Below are positions 34,461-44,283 of a DNA stretch of 64,000 nt, piece by piece. Where the stretch lies: the NCBI RefSeq assembly GCF_900102965.1, contig NZ_FNGM01000007.1, forward strand, positions 197,689-261,688. The letters are read 5' to 3'. The position numbers were made by a program, and so were the translations under genes. Origin of the DNA: Paenibacillus jilunlii. GTDB taxonomy: Bacteria > Bacillota > Bacilli > Paenibacillales > Paenibacillaceae. The notes beneath the pieces were generated by a model that was given only the letters and a program-made list of their open reading frames with translations, did not search any database and had not been told where the DNA came from. The number at the start of each line of letters is the position of its first letter. Positions within the stretch are counted from its first letter, which is position 1.

Positions 34461-35828
34461 CTAATAATCCGGCTTATCCGCAGGCGTTGCGGTTGGCAAA
34501 ATAACAATGACGGTTGTTCCCCGGCCGGGCTCACTCTCTACCCGGATTTCTCCCTGATGAAGCGAGATGATCTGTTTCACAATGGCAAGTCCCATACCGC
34601 TGCCGCTGTATTTGCGGCTGTGCGAGCGGTCCGCCTTAAAAAACCGTTCAAAGATACGCTTTTGGTCCTCAAGAGAAATTCCTATGCCTGTGTCGGAAAT
34701 CCTGACGGTCACGTGTTTGATCTCTTGTCTGATGCTGACGTTAATCACGCCGCCATCCCTGGAAAATTTGATGCTGTTGCCGATAAGGTTCGTCCATACC
34801 TGATTTAATTGATCCTGATCCGCCATTAGCCGGACGGGCTCCAAATCGAGCTCGAAACGGATGTTCCGGTCTGACCATTGCGGCTGGACCGCGACGATGA
34901 CCCGTCTAATCTGTTCATCAAGGCTGAACGTGCTGAGCCGCAGCTGCAGTGACTGCGATTCAAGCAAGCTTAGCTTAAGCAGGCCATCGCTCATCTTGGA
35001 CATCCGCTCAGCCTCAGCGATGATAATATCGAGATAACGGCTTCGCTCCTGTTCTGCAAGGTTTACTTGCTTGAGCGCTTTAGCATATCCGGATATTGAG
35101 GTAAGCGGCGACTGGACTTCGTGAGACACATTCGATACAAAGTCCCTGCGCATCTGCTCAAGCTCCTGCAGGTCATGCATCATGTCTTCAAAGCTGCGGG
35201 CCAGAGTGCCCAGCTCGCCCTTTTGCTTAATATTCAGCTTGACGCTGAAATCTCCGGTGGCGATCTGTCTGGTCGCTTTTGTCAGCTTTTTGATCGGTCT
35301 GACCAGGAACACGGCAGCAACCAGAATAATTAGACTGCCTGCGATCAAAGAGAAGACCGCAAAGTTCAAAAGCCACTTGATGAAAAAAGTAGCGGAAGGG
35401 GGAGCAACCGAGTTCACAAACAGCGCCTTTTTTCCCGTTCCCGTTTTCAATGGCAGCCCTAAGACGCTCCTTTCCACACCAGTGACTTGAACAACTTCTC
35501 CATCCAGTACCGCCTTAATTTGATCCATAGAGACTGTGGAAATATTTCCGTTAAGCGAACCGTAAGACTGGAACTGCCCCGTTTCATCATAAACCCGAAT
35601 AGAATAATTGAGCTGTTTCATTCCACTTAGGTAAGTGTCTACTTCCCGTAATGGAAATGACTCGTACATCCGGACGATATCCTGGCCAAAATAAAGGATG
35701 TTGGTTTTTAAGTTTGCGTTAAACTGATCATAATACACCCAAATTGCCACCAAGAGAGCAATGATCGTGCCCCCGATTACGGAGCCCAGATAGGTCAGGA
35801 CGACACGTGTGTATAAGGATCTGATCAT
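34461..35828 (-). CDS. sensor histidine kinase (OmpR-type partner)
   Basis: 455 residues. Membrane helix ~10-32, extracellular sensor ~33-165, second helix ~168-190, HAMP ~190-242, HisKA with phospho-acceptor His in VSHEVQSPLTSISGY (~250), and HATPase_c ~350-450 (SGSGMGLAIVKQIISLH). Its start overlaps the response-regulator stop by 4 nt. No target gene is obvious nearby, so the stimulus is unknown. Confidence 0.93.
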   Translation of the reverse strand: MIRSLYTRVVLTYLGSVIGGTIIALLVAIWVYYDQFNANLKTNILYFGQDIVRMYESFPLREVDTYLSGMKQLNYSIRVYDETGQFQSYGSLNGNISTVSMDQIKAVLDGEVVQVTGVERSVLGLPLKTGTGKKALFVNSVAPPSATFFIKWLLNFAVFSLIAGSLIILVAAVFLVRPIKKLTKATRQIATGDFSVKLNIKQKGELGTLARSFEDMMHDLQELEQMRRDFVSNVSHEVQSPLTSISGYAKALKQVNLAEQERSRYLDIIIAEAERMSKMSDGLLKLSLLESQSLQLRLSTFSLDEQIRRVIVAVQPQWSDRNIRFELDLEPVRLMADQDQLNQVWTNLIGNSIKFSRDGGVINVSIRQEIKHVTVRISDTGIGISLEDQKRIFERFFKADRSHSRKYSGSGMGLAIVKQIISLHQGEIRVESEPGRGTTVIVILPTATPADKPDY

Positions 35829-36499
35829 TCGTGAGCCTCAAGCCGGTAGCCAAGCCCGCGCACCGTTTCGATCCGAAAATCAGGTGTATCCGCGAACCGT
35901 TCGCGCAGCCGTTTAATATGCACATCTACCGTACGGTCATCACCCGCGTAATCGATTCCCCATATCTGATCGATCAACTGCCCGCGCGTATAGACTTGTC
36001 CGGGTGTTCCAGCCAGCTTATACAGCAATTCGAACTCCTTCAGCGGCAATGTTAGCGACTCCGTTCCCCTCATCACCTTATAGGTCTGCCGGTCAAGGAT
36101 GACATTGCCGAATTGAATTTTCTGTGCGGAGCCAATCCGGTATCGTTTCAGTAAGGCCCGGACACGCACCGTCAATTCGAGCGGATCGAAAGGCTTCGTC
36201 AAATAATCATCCGTCCCAAGCTCGAAGCCTTTCACCTTCTCCCAGGTTTCGCCTCTCGCCGTCAGCATAAGCAGCGGAAGATCAGGATTAATCCGTCTGA
36301 GCTCCTTGCATAACGCCCAGCCATCCATAACCGGCATCATGATATCCAGTACGACAAGATCGACTTGGGCCGAGCTATATACCGTCAGCGCTTCCTTGCC
36401 GTCCGCAGCTTCAGCTGTCTGGAATCCGTCATTACGTAGAAATAAACTTACGAGCTCACGAATGTTCGCATCATCGTCAGCAACCAATATAGTAGGCAT
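35825..36499 (-). CDS. OmpR/PhoB-family response regulator
   Basis: 224 residues. Receiver domain (1-118; DDD near residue 8-10, phospho-acceptor Asp in LVVLDIMMP near 53, K in LTKPFD near 102) and a winged-helix Trans_reg_C domain (about 128-222, RTVDVHIKRLRERF as recognition helix). First gene of the two-component operon, start after AGAGGG. Confidence 0.95.
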   Translation of the reverse strand: MPTILVADDDANIRELVSLFLRNDGFQTAEAADGKEALTVYSSAQVDLVVLDIMMPVMDGWALCKELRRINPDLPLLMLTARGETWEKVKGFELGTDDYLTKPFDPLELTVRVRALLKRYRIGSAQKIQFGNVILDRQTYKVMRGTESLTLPLKEFELLYKLAGTPGQVYTRGQLIDQIWGIDYAGDDRTVDVHIKRLRERFADTPDFRIETVRGLGYRLEAHE

Positions 36500-36988
36500 T
36501 CGTTCCCTCTTTTCTTGTTGTCCATCCTAATCATTATACAAAAAAATAAACTATAATGTTCCCTTCGCCTCACTTCATCATTTGTCTTCTGCTTAGGTTT
36601 AATGGATAGGATTATGCGATGATCCTGCTCAGCTTTCTGCAGTATGTAAGCGGAAATTAGCAATTTTCGGGGGTAGTGTCACGATTCGATCTGGTGACCT
36701 TTCGGACGAATATGGAGCTGAATAGTAAGAAAAACCACCAATTTGTCTAAGAAGATCACAAAAAAGTAATCCCTTAGAACGTTAGCAAACTGATATATAT
36801 TTCCATTAAGGAAGCGTCGTCCGGTACATAGCGGGGATCAATTACAGGGTGAGCTTTCCTCATACTTCTGGTGTTTCAGCAGACCAAACACTGTGACCTA
36901 GCGTCTGCTGGTATATGCTCGTTCGAGCTATACTAATCAAGACTCTTTCTAGTTCCAGATGCCGCGATTTACCTTTAACCTCATTTAT
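36500..36988. other. 489-nt intergenic stretch without a gene
   Basis: No supported coding frame. An 8-bp inverted repeat, CAGCAGAC (36877-36884) with GTCTGCTG (36903-36910), and the short palindrome GCTCGTTCGAGC (36917-36928) could form hairpins downstream of the AT-rich protease pair. The segment next to 36500 should hold the two-component promoter. Confidence 0.5.
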
Positions 36989-37381
36989 TTACCTATTCTC
37001 TCTCTTCTCACTTAACAGATCAGCTAGCTCTTCCGAATTCTGATCTTTTAAATCCAGCATCGTTTCGCTATTGCTATTTTTGATCAAAAATCCATTTTTA
37101 TTCTTAAAATCCATATAAAGACTGAATTCAACAACCTCAGAATCAGCGTAAGTAACAGTCATTCGATAGGTTGGTGGGCCTACATCAACAGCCCCGCGTA
37201 CTTTCTTTACACTTTTTATAGCATCTTCGAATATTTGAATGCTTTCAGTGTCAGTGTAAGTAATTTGCGTTGTTTCAGATGCCAGGCTAACGCTAACAAT
37301 CTCTTGCTTTGGTCTGACAAGTACAAATATTACAACCAACAAAATTATCAATGAAATTGAAAGGACGCTAATCCTTTTCAT
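36989..37381 (-). CDS. small membrane-anchored protein with YhfM-like domain (tentative)
   Basis: 130 residues: one N-terminal membrane anchor (about 5-23), then a small extracellular domain. The stretch IFEDAIKSVKKVRGAVDVGP resembles the YhfM-like domain of Bacillus lipoproteins, but without a lipobox Cys. Start after AAGGAGG. It follows the matrixin gene by 57 nt on the same strand, and both are notably AT-rich, so they were probably acquired together. Function unknown. Confidence 0.65.
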   Translation of the reverse strand: MKRISVLSISLIILLVVIFVLVRPKQEIVSVSLASETTQITYTDTESIQIFEDAIKSVKKVRGAVDVGPPTYRMTVTYADSEVVEFSLYMDFKNKNGFLIKNSNSETMLDLKDQNSEELADLLSEKRENR

Positions 37382-37438
37382 AAACTACCTCCTTATTGAA
37401 GAAAGATGGAGACTGATCATTCAGTCTCCAAAATAATT

Positions 37439-38581
37439 TTATAACTCATTTGAGTATGTGTTGGCAATCTCATTAAGTAAATTATCCCTAACATTATTAT
37501 CTCGTGTTATAAAAGTTTCTGGTTTATTAGTAATTGCAGAATTCACCTCATCCAGTGTAAAGGTTCCTTCGTTTCGATTTACTATTTGATACTGGCCTTG
37601 TGGATCCTTCTTTAAAAATAAGATATATTCTTGTCCTTTTTGGGTTTCTTTATATCCATCATTTATCATCTTTATTTTTCGCGCACCAAATTCGACTATA
37701 CTATTTGATTCAATAACTTCTAAATTTTCTCCTATGTTTGACGAATCTCCTGCTAATACTTTTTTAATACTAAGATTATTTAACGTGTAATAATCTTGTA
37801 AATCGCCTGTATCGTAAAAAGTTGCTATATGTTTTCTATTTTCAAAATCATCTGTTGGTGATGCAATAACTATGACGTCTGAATAATTTGACAATTCCGA
37901 TAAAGTGGCATAGCTTTCATATTGCGTTTCAACGTTAATCTCATTTTGATTAGAAGTATCTGTGTTTAAGGAAAGAGCCATTAATGCAGGTCCTCCATAA
38001 AGGGATCTTAACTCACTGATATCGTAGCTTGAAGGAGTGTTGATGTCTCTATTAAGAGATGGATTATTACCTTCTGTCATTAGCGATGTACTAACTTGAG
38101 TGCTTGAAGTTGTGTGTGCTAACCCAAGTGAGTGTCCCACTTCATGGGCAGTAGTATGTCTAATTCTTGTTGACGTAAAATTAACACCGTTATTGTGATT
38201 CCTTAATTGATTGTCATATACCGAAACAACAGAGCGGCTCCAAGAAAACCAATCTGGATCTACAGATATACCTAGATCATTATACCAAAGATTCCGTCCA
38301 TATAAACCTAATTCCGTTGTAGTTCCAACATAATACCTGTCTACCTGACCAGAATTATTTAGTGTCTTGGAAATCGAGACATTTGCATTTCTTCCGTTCC
38401 AAGTGGATACAGCGTGATCAAAATGACTTGTATAACCATATGATGATATAGATGAATCATACCAGGCTTGAATATGACCATTGTCATTGCCACCTCGTGG
38501 GCTATGAGTGTCAGCACTAACAATAGAAGAGAATAATAACGATGTACTTAAAACAAAAAAAGCTGAAGTTCTTTTCTTCAT
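37439..38581 (-). CDS. secreted matrixin-like zinc metalloprotease
   Basis: 380 residues. Signal peptide ~1-23 (cleavage after VSA), then a matrixin/peptidase M10-like domain with the extended zinc motif HEVGHSLGLAH (H146, E147, H150, H156) and a downstream Met-turn candidate (SLMTEGN, ~170). A C-terminal domain of ~180 residues is not recognised. ATG 38581 is chosen: GGAGG lies 6 nt upstream, whereas an ATG 12 nt earlier is part of that site. Strong AT bias and different codon use from neighbours suggest horizontal gain. Confidence 0.85.
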   Translation of the reverse strand: MKKRTSAFFVLSTSLLFSSIVSADTHSPRGGNDNGHIQAWYDSSISSYGYTSHFDHAVSTWNGRNANVSISKTLNNSGQVDRYYVGTTTELGLYGRNLWYNDLGISVDPDWFSWSRSVVSVYDNQLRNHNNGVNFTSTRIRHTTAHEVGHSLGLAHTTSSTQVSTSLMTEGNNPSLNRDINTPSSYDISELRSLYGGPALMALSLNTDTSNQNEINVETQYESYATLSELSNYSDVIVIASPTDDFENRKHIATFYDTGDLQDYYTLNNLSIKKVLAGDSSNIGENLEVIESNSIVEFGARKIKMINDGYKETQKGQEYILFLKKDPQGQYQIVNRNEGTFTLDEVNSAITNKPETFITRDNNVRDNLLNEIANTYSNEL

Positions 38582-38858
38582 CTTTACCTCCATATTGTGG
38601 GAAAATTTAACTGCAAAACTAATATAGCACATATAATAGGTAGAATTGAAGTTTTATACTCAAAAAAACAATAAATGGGTTAATATAACTATAAAACGTT
38701 ACCCGTGGGATTATATCCATGAACCAGCATATTCAATGTTCAACGGTACATCTTTGTTACAAACGTACGACTTTATTTCAACCATACAGGCCGTATCCAC
38801 AAATTAAAACGGTGCCCCGGAAGCAGGCTCCTGAGTCCGAACCAGCAGGAGAACAACA

Positions 38859-38905
38859 AAAAAGCCCTCAAATCCGCTTGGTCAGCGGTCTTGAAGGCTC
38901 TTGCT
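38859..38905 (-). terminator. terminator of the glucuronate operon
   Basis: An imperfect hairpin joins AAGCCcTCAA..CCGC and GCGG..TTGAaGGCT. The A6 run at 38858-38863 gives a U-tract for minus-strand transcripts. It lies about 80 nt past the uxaC stop. The rest of the 403-nt gap (38582-38984) holds nothing recognisable. Confidence 0.65.
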
Positions 38906-38984
38906 TCTACTAATTCATATAAATTCACCTTATCTACACGATCTGCAACGACTTCACCTGAAACCGCCGCAAGATCCGTTCAAC

Positions 38985-40400
38985 TCATCCCCGGGATAGA
39001 GGAAACCCAAAATACCGCTCGGCGTTATGATAGCAAATGTCCTGGACGATGCTTCCCAGGAAAGCCAGATCCCTTGGCGCATCGCCGCTGGCGACCCAGC
39101 CTCCGATCAGATTGCAGAGAATCCGCCGGAAATACTCATGCCGGGTGTAGGACAGGAAGGATCTCGAATCCGTGAGCATCCCCACAAAGCAGCTGAGCAG
39201 ACCCAGATTGGACAAAGACGTTAACTGCTTGATCATCCCGTCCTTCTGGTCGTTGTACCACCAGCCGGAGCCGAACTGGATTTTGCCCTTGATGCCGCCC
39301 CCCTGAAAAGAACCCGCCATCGCGGCCAGCACATCATTCTGCACCGCATTCAGATTATACAGGATCGTTCTCGGAAGCTCTCCGGTCCGCTCCAGCCCGT
39401 CGAGCAGCTTGTACAAGCTGTCCGCATAGCTGTTATCCCCGATGGTATCAAAGCCGGTATCGGGACCCAGCTCACGGAACATGCGCGAATTCGGATTGCG
39501 GATCGCACCGATATGAAGCTGCATCGCCCAGCCGCGGGCGGCATATTTACGGCCCATGGCCAGGAACAACGCCGTCGCGAACTGGTCGGCTTCCAGACGG
39601 CTCAACACCCCACCGCTTAAGCGTTTGCTGAAGATGGCTTCCAGCACAGAAGGCGCTGCCTCTGCGTAAGGAAGATGCGAGAAGCCGTGGTCGGAGACCT
39701 TACAGCCATGCTTGTCGAAATATTCAATCCGCTCCAGGAGGGCGCGTTCCAGCAGCGCATAGGACGTGATGGCATAGCCGGCAGCCTGCTCCAGACTGCG
39801 GACATAATCCGGAAAAGCTTCCGCTTCAATCTGCAGCGCCTTATCCGGTCTGAACGTCGGGGTAACCCCGGTTTGGAACCCCGGTTGTCCGGCAATTTGA
39901 CCATGGTAGCGCAAATCGTCGGCCGGATCATCCGTGGTGCAGATCCATCTCACGTTGGAACGGGTAATCAGCCCCTGGGCCGTGAAGCCGTCCTGGGCAA
40001 TCAGCGTATTGCAGTGGTCATAAATCCGCCGCCAATTCTGCGGGCTGAGCTGCTCCTCTACGCCAAAATAGGCTTTCAGCTCCAGTGCGGACCAATGGTA
40101 CAGCGGGTTGCCGACCGTATAGGGCAGCACCTCGCTCCATTTGGCGAACTTTTCTTCGTCCGAAGCATTGCCGGTTATATATTTCTCTTCAACACCGAAC
40201 GTTCTCAGCGCCCGCCATTTATAGTGGTCTCCGCCCAGCCAAACCTCGGTGATGCTGCCAAAGCGCTTGTTCTCGGCAATCGCCCCCGGGTCAAGGTGGC
40301 AATGATAATCGATAATGGGCAAAGCTTCGGCATACTCATGGTAGAGCACCCGCGCTTCTTCCGACTGCAGCAGAAAATCCTCGTGAATAAAAGCCTTCAT
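38985..40400 (-). CDS. uxaC: glucuronate isomerase
   Basis: 471-residue UxaC, isomerising D-glucuronate to D-fructuronate (and galacturonate to tagaturonate) in the cytoplasm. The amidohydrolase-like barrel starts with PIIDYHCHLDPGAIAENK (~29-46), holding the metal-site HCH. Length is normal for the family. It is the last gene of uxuA-uxuB-uxaC, 16 nt after uxuB. The three enzymes give 2-keto-3-deoxygluconate; its kinase and aldolase are not in the window. Confidence 0.95.
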   Translation of the reverse strand: MKAFIHEDFLLQSEEARVLYHEYAEALPIIDYHCHLDPGAIAENKRFGSITEVWLGGDHYKWRALRTFGVEEKYITGNASDEEKFAKWSEVLPYTVGNPLYHWSALELKAYFGVEEQLSPQNWRRIYDHCNTLIAQDGFTAQGLITRSNVRWICTTDDPADDLRYHGQIAGQPGFQTGVTPTFRPDKALQIEAEAFPDYVRSLEQAAGYAITSYALLERALLERIEYFDKHGCKVSDHGFSHLPYAEAAPSVLEAIFSKRLSGGVLSRLEADQFATALFLAMGRKYAARGWAMQLHIGAIRNPNSRMFRELGPDTGFDTIGDNSYADSLYKLLDGLERTGELPRTILYNLNAVQNDVLAAMAGSFQGGGIKGKIQFGSGWWYNDQKDGMIKQLTSLSNLGLLSCFVGMLTDSRSFLSYTRHEYFRRILCNLIGGWVASGDAPRDLAFLGSIVQDICYHNAERYFGFPLSRG

Positions 40401-40416
40401 CGCTATACTCCCTTCC

Positions 40417-42027
40417 CTACTTCAGATACTTCTCCAAGGTTCTCCGCACGGCTCCCGGTCCTGCCAGCATTTCCAGGAACATGCCCTCAATCTTGCTTCC
40501 AAGGCCAATCTCATACAGCGGGACACCAAAAAGCTGCTCATCTTCAAGAATCGGGCGCACACTGGCGTTCCGGCCGCCGAGGGCAACCCCTTGCAAATGT
40601 CCCTGCAGCGTTTCCAGCAGCGGGTCAGGACTCAGCGTGAAGGCTTCTCCTTCATCATTCACGCCAAGCAGATAGCGGCACCAGACCGCAATGGCCAGCG
40701 GGATCGCCGTCAGCTGCGCCGGATCAAGATCTTCCCGGCGGATATATGCTTTAATGGTTTCTCCGAACCGGATGCCCACCTTCTGCGAGGTGTCGGTGGC
40801 GATCCGCTGCGGCGTATCCGGAATGAACGGATTGGCGAAACGCTCCGTCAGCACTTCATCCAGGAACTGCTTTGGACTGAGAATGCCAGGGTCCACTACA
40901 ACAGGCAGACCTTCCTTATAACCGATCATCTCAACGAATCTCCGCAGAGTATCGTCCTTCATTTCATCCGCTATCAGAGTATAGCCGAGCAGGCAGCCGG
41001 ATACGGCAAGCGCCGTATGCAGCGGGTTGAGGCATGTCGTGACCTTCATCGTCTCCACATTGTTGACCGTATCCCGGTCGGTGAAAATAATGCCCGCTTC
41101 CTCAAGCAGAGGCCGGCCGTTCGTGAACTTGTCTTCGATGACCAGGTATTCGCTGATTTCCGCGTTAACGAAGGGAGCGGTATAGGTGTTTTTGGAGGTA
41201 ATGATTACATCCATACCGCCAATCCCCTGCTCCAGCAGCGCGGCTTGGACGGTCTCTGAAGGGCGCGGTGTGATTTTGTCGATCATCGACAGCGGGAAGG
41301 CAATCAGCTGCTCATTCTCCAGATAGGCGACGAAACCTTCTTCAACGAGACCTCTGGCCGTCCATTCCTTGGCAATCGTTACGACACCCTTCTTCAGCTT
41401 GTCGCCGTTATGGGAACAGTTATCCATGCTGACGAAGGTCATCGGGAAGGCCCCTTTTAAATACCGCTTGTATGCAAGAGAAGCCACGATGCTCATGGCA
41501 TGAACCGGCTGCTCCGGTCCGCCTTCGATATCCTTTTCCACAATGCCCAGGTATTTACCGTTAGGCCCCGTCAACGAGTATCCCTTCTCCGTAATAGTGA
41601 AGCTCGCCATTTGCAGACTGGGGTTCTCGAACACTTCCGTCAGGCGGCGGTCATCTGCTTCACGGCTCTTATCTGCAGTAATTCCCTCAACGATGCTGTT
41701 TACGATTCTTTTCTGAAAATCGCCGCGTGCATTCATCAACACCAGCAGGGTCAGGTTGTCATACGGCTTGTATACCTTGTCGATCATCTCGAAATCAAAA
41801 GTTTCCGCCGCGATGATACCTGTATCGGCTTTGCCGCTATCCAGCAGCTTCTGGTGGGCATTGGCTACGAATCCCCGGAAAATATTGCCCGCCCCGAAAT
41901 GAATCCATTCCGGCTTTTGCTGCGTATTCTTCGCCACCTGCTCATAATCGAACTGCGGCAGCTCTACTCCCGCAGCGGTCCAGGCCGCTTGTTCCCGTTG
42001 GATACTGCTTCTGGTCAAGCGCAGCAT
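40417..42027 (-). CDS. uxuB: D-fructuronate (mannonate) oxidoreductase
   Basis: 536-residue member of the mannitol-dehydrogenase family, reducing D-fructuronate to D-mannonate with NADH. N-terminal Rossmann domain (IHFGAGNIFRGF, ~42-53) and C-terminal helical domain. UxaB (tagaturonate reductase) is similar; uxuA next door makes the mannonate branch the better call. It begins directly after the uxuA stop (TAAATG), with AGGGGGCG as ribosome site inside uxuA. Confidence 0.9.
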   Translation of the reverse strand: MLRLTRSSIQREQAAWTAAGVELPQFDYEQVAKNTQQKPEWIHFGAGNIFRGFVANAHQKLLDSGKADTGIIAAETFDFEMIDKVYKPYDNLTLLVLMNARGDFQKRIVNSIVEGITADKSREADDRRLTEVFENPSLQMASFTITEKGYSLTGPNGKYLGIVEKDIEGGPEQPVHAMSIVASLAYKRYLKGAFPMTFVSMDNCSHNGDKLKKGVVTIAKEWTARGLVEEGFVAYLENEQLIAFPLSMIDKITPRPSETVQAALLEQGIGGMDVIITSKNTYTAPFVNAEISEYLVIEDKFTNGRPLLEEAGIIFTDRDTVNNVETMKVTTCLNPLHTALAVSGCLLGYTLIADEMKDDTLRRFVEMIGYKEGLPVVVDPGILSPKQFLDEVLTERFANPFIPDTPQRIATDTSQKVGIRFGETIKAYIRREDLDPAQLTAIPLAIAVWCRYLLGVNDEGEAFTLSPDPLLETLQGHLQGVALGGRNASVRPILEDEQLFGVPLYEIGLGSKIEGMFLEMLAGPGAVRRTLEKYLK

Positions 42028-43104
42028 TTATTTCGCCCCCTTGACATTGTCCAGGCTGTCCCAGACGCCAAGCAAATACATGATGCCGAGCGCTCTGTCA
42101 TAGAGCCCGTAGCCCGGACGGCAGTTTTTCTCTTCGCCCCAAAGGTGGCGTCCATGGTCGGGCCGCACATAACCGGTATACCCGTTCTCATGATACGCCT
42201 TCACAACCTCCGCCACATCGACACTGCCGTCGCGTCCGCGGTGCGAGACCTCGATGAAATCCCCGTTCTCAAACACCTTCACATTGCGGATATGGGCAAA
42301 ATAAATACGGTCATGGAACTCGCGGATCATTGCCGGCAGATCGTTCTCCGGATTGGAGCCCAGTGACCCCGTGCAGAAAGTCAGGCCATTGTACGGGCTG
42401 TCTACGGCGTCAAGCATACGGCGGATCGTATCGCGGCTGCGGATAATGCGCGGCAGGCCAAAGATCGGCCAGGCCGGATCGTCAGGATGAATGGCCATCC
42501 TAATGTCCACTTCCTCGCAGACCGGAATGATGCGCTCCAGGAAATATTTAAGGTTCTCGAACAGTTTTTCTTCAGTCACACCGGCATAGGCTGCGAACAG
42601 CTCATCCAGCTTCGCGAGGCGCTCCGGCTCCCAGCCCGGCATAGTGAACTGTCCCGCTCCCTTCAAGATCCGGTCCACCATTTCACGCGGATTATCGGTA
42701 ATGGCAGCCTTTTCATAAAAGAGGGCATTAGAACCGTCCGGCAGTTCTTTGTACAGCTCGGTACGCGTCCAGTCGAACACCGGCATGAAATTGTAGCAGA
42801 TCACCTTCACGCCAACCTTCGCCAGTTTGCGGATGGTGTCGATATAAATATCGATATATTGATCACGGGTCGGCAGGCCGATTTTGATATCATCATGAAC
42901 GTTGACGCTCTCCACCACTGCTGTGCTGAAGCCCTTGCTGGTGATTTGATCCGCCACTTCCTGGATCCGTTCCATTTCCCACACTTCACCGGCTACCTTC
43001 TCATGCAAAGACCAGACAATACCCATAACCCCCGGAATCTGCCGGATATGGTCAAGCGTAATATTGTCATTGCCTTCACCATACCATCTCCACGTCATGT
43101 TCAT
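42028..43104 (-). CDS. uxuA: mannonate dehydratase
   Basis: 358-residue UxuA, dehydrating D-mannonate to 2-keto-3-deoxygluconate; a TIM-barrel metal enzyme of the xylose-isomerase-like superfamily. The opening TWRWYGEGNDNITLDHIRQIPG and later VRPDHGRHLWGEE are family signatures. First gene of the uxuA-uxuB-uxaC operon, behind a near-consensus promoter overlapped by a perfect palindrome. Start after AGGAGGG. Confidence 0.95.
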   Translation of the reverse strand: MNMTWRWYGEGNDNITLDHIRQIPGVMGIVWSLHEKVAGEVWEMERIQEVADQITSKGFSTAVVESVNVHDDIKIGLPTRDQYIDIYIDTIRKLAKVGVKVICYNFMPVFDWTRTELYKELPDGSNALFYEKAAITDNPREMVDRILKGAGQFTMPGWEPERLAKLDELFAAYAGVTEEKLFENLKYFLERIIPVCEEVDIRMAIHPDDPAWPIFGLPRIIRSRDTIRRMLDAVDSPYNGLTFCTGSLGSNPENDLPAMIREFHDRIYFAHIRNVKVFENGDFIEVSHRGRDGSVDVAEVVKAYHENGYTGYVRPDHGRHLWGEEKNCRPGYGLYDRALGIMYLLGVWDSLDNVKGAK

Positions 43105-43139
43105 TGATAAACCCTCCTATGATTGTCATCCTCATAACC

Positions 43140-43192
43140 AATCTTGTATACAAGATTTTCTTGATCATAGAATAAGAATCCCCCGATGTCAA
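43140..43192 (-). promoter_or_regulatory. promoter and operator of the uxuA-uxuB-uxaC operon
   Basis: On the minus strand TTGACA (43187-43192), 17 bp, TATGAT (43164-43169). AATCTTGTATACAAGATT (43140-43157) is a perfect 18-bp palindrome covering the probable start site. A related CATGTATACTAG at 43277-43288 lies before the divergent regulator gene. Both fit a FadR-type GntR repressor (TNGTATACNA core, as for UxuR/ExuR). Confidence 0.85.
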
Positions 43193-43325
43193 CACATTAA
43201 AATAAAGAGTTTTTATGAGCATGGACACTAGCACAGCCTCTTTATTATGATAAATATTTTTATTACCGCCAAACATCATGTATACTAGTCATATCCGTCA
43301 ATACCTATGGAAAGCAGGAAGAGAA

Positions 43326-43979
43326 ATGTCGATCAAAGCTGAAATTATGAATACACTGAAGCACGAAATCCTTACGCTGGCCTTGAAGCCAGGCACCATT
43401 CTGAGCGAAACCGCCCTGTCTGAACGCTTTCAGATTTCGCGGACGCCGCTGCGTGATGTGCTGAAACAGCTGGCTCTGGAATCCTATACCGATATCTATC
43501 CGAAAAAAGGGAATATCGTTTCCTATATTGATCTTGAATCCGTTGAACAAATCACCTATCTGCGGAGCACACTGGAGAAGGAGATTCTTAAGGATCTGTC
43601 TTCACAGTTACTGCTGACCGGCGTGCATGAGCTTAAGGAAATTCTGGAAAGGCAAAAGGAAGTCATCGGAAAGGGGAACGACATCGATTCCTTTCTTAAT
43701 CTGGATGACGCGTTCCACAGGGCATTGTACCGGCTTGCGGGGCGCGAATTTCTGTGGAATCTGATTCAGCAGTCCAATGTGCACTACCTCCGGTACCGCA
43801 GGCTGCATATGCTGAAGACCGAAAAACTGGAGGGAATCTGGAAAGAGCATCAATCCCTGCTGGAGCTGATGGTGCATAAGGACACAGAGCAAATCGGGCC
43901 CCTGATCTATCATCATCTGCGGGAAGATATTCATTCCCTTGACTTTCAGGAGAACTTCTCGGAGTATCTGAAGAAATAG
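43326..43979 (+). CDS. GntR-family regulator, FadR/FCD subfamily (UxuR-like)
   Basis: 217 residues. Winged helix ~5-68 (ALSERFQISRTPLRDVLKQLA) and an all-helical FCD ligand domain ~78-210 with metal-binding His residues (DDAFHRALYRLAG; HLREDIHSL). Divergent from the glucuronate operon, so it is most likely its repressor, released by fructuronate or a related uronate. ATG 43326 follows AGGAAGAG at 3-4 nt; a longer upstream frame lacks a ribosome site and crosses the operator. Confidence 0.9.
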   Translation: MSIKAEIMNTLKHEILTLALKPGTILSETALSERFQISRTPLRDVLKQLALESYTDIYPKKGNIVSYIDLESVEQITYLRSTLEKEILKDLSSQLLLTGVHELKEILERQKEVIGKGNDIDSFLNLDDAFHRALYRLAGREFLWNLIQQSNVHYLRYRRLHMLKTEKLEGIWKEHQSLLELMVHKDTEQIGPLIYHHLREDIHSLDFQENFSEYLKK

Positions 43980-44021
43980 GCCTTTGCTCTTTAAAATAAT
44001 GCACTGCCAAGCGCATAGAAA

Positions 44022-44046
44022 AAAGCTTTCTGCTTGAGAAAGCTTT
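44022..44046 (+). terminator. terminator of the uxuR-like gene
   Basis: AAAGCTTTC (44022-44030) pairs with GAAAGCTTT (44038-44046), inside weaker outer pairing (GCGCAT with TGCGTG-like). The T-run is short. 43 nt past the stop codon. Confidence 0.55.
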
Positions 44047-44283
44047 GAAATAGTGCGTGATAAAACGCATTGTAATATACTGCAAAATTATGGTAAATTT
44101 AGGTTGAATAAGGTTTCACATTTGTAACCAATAAGCTACTAATTAGCTGTAACAAATCTCTCGTAAAAATAGTAAAGTATATGCTGATAAGGAAATTATA
44201 CCCTTAATATGCGACGTATATCGGTATAATGTACAAGTCAATATTTTACAGTTAAATACTTATGCTAGGAGGGATTTCAACTT

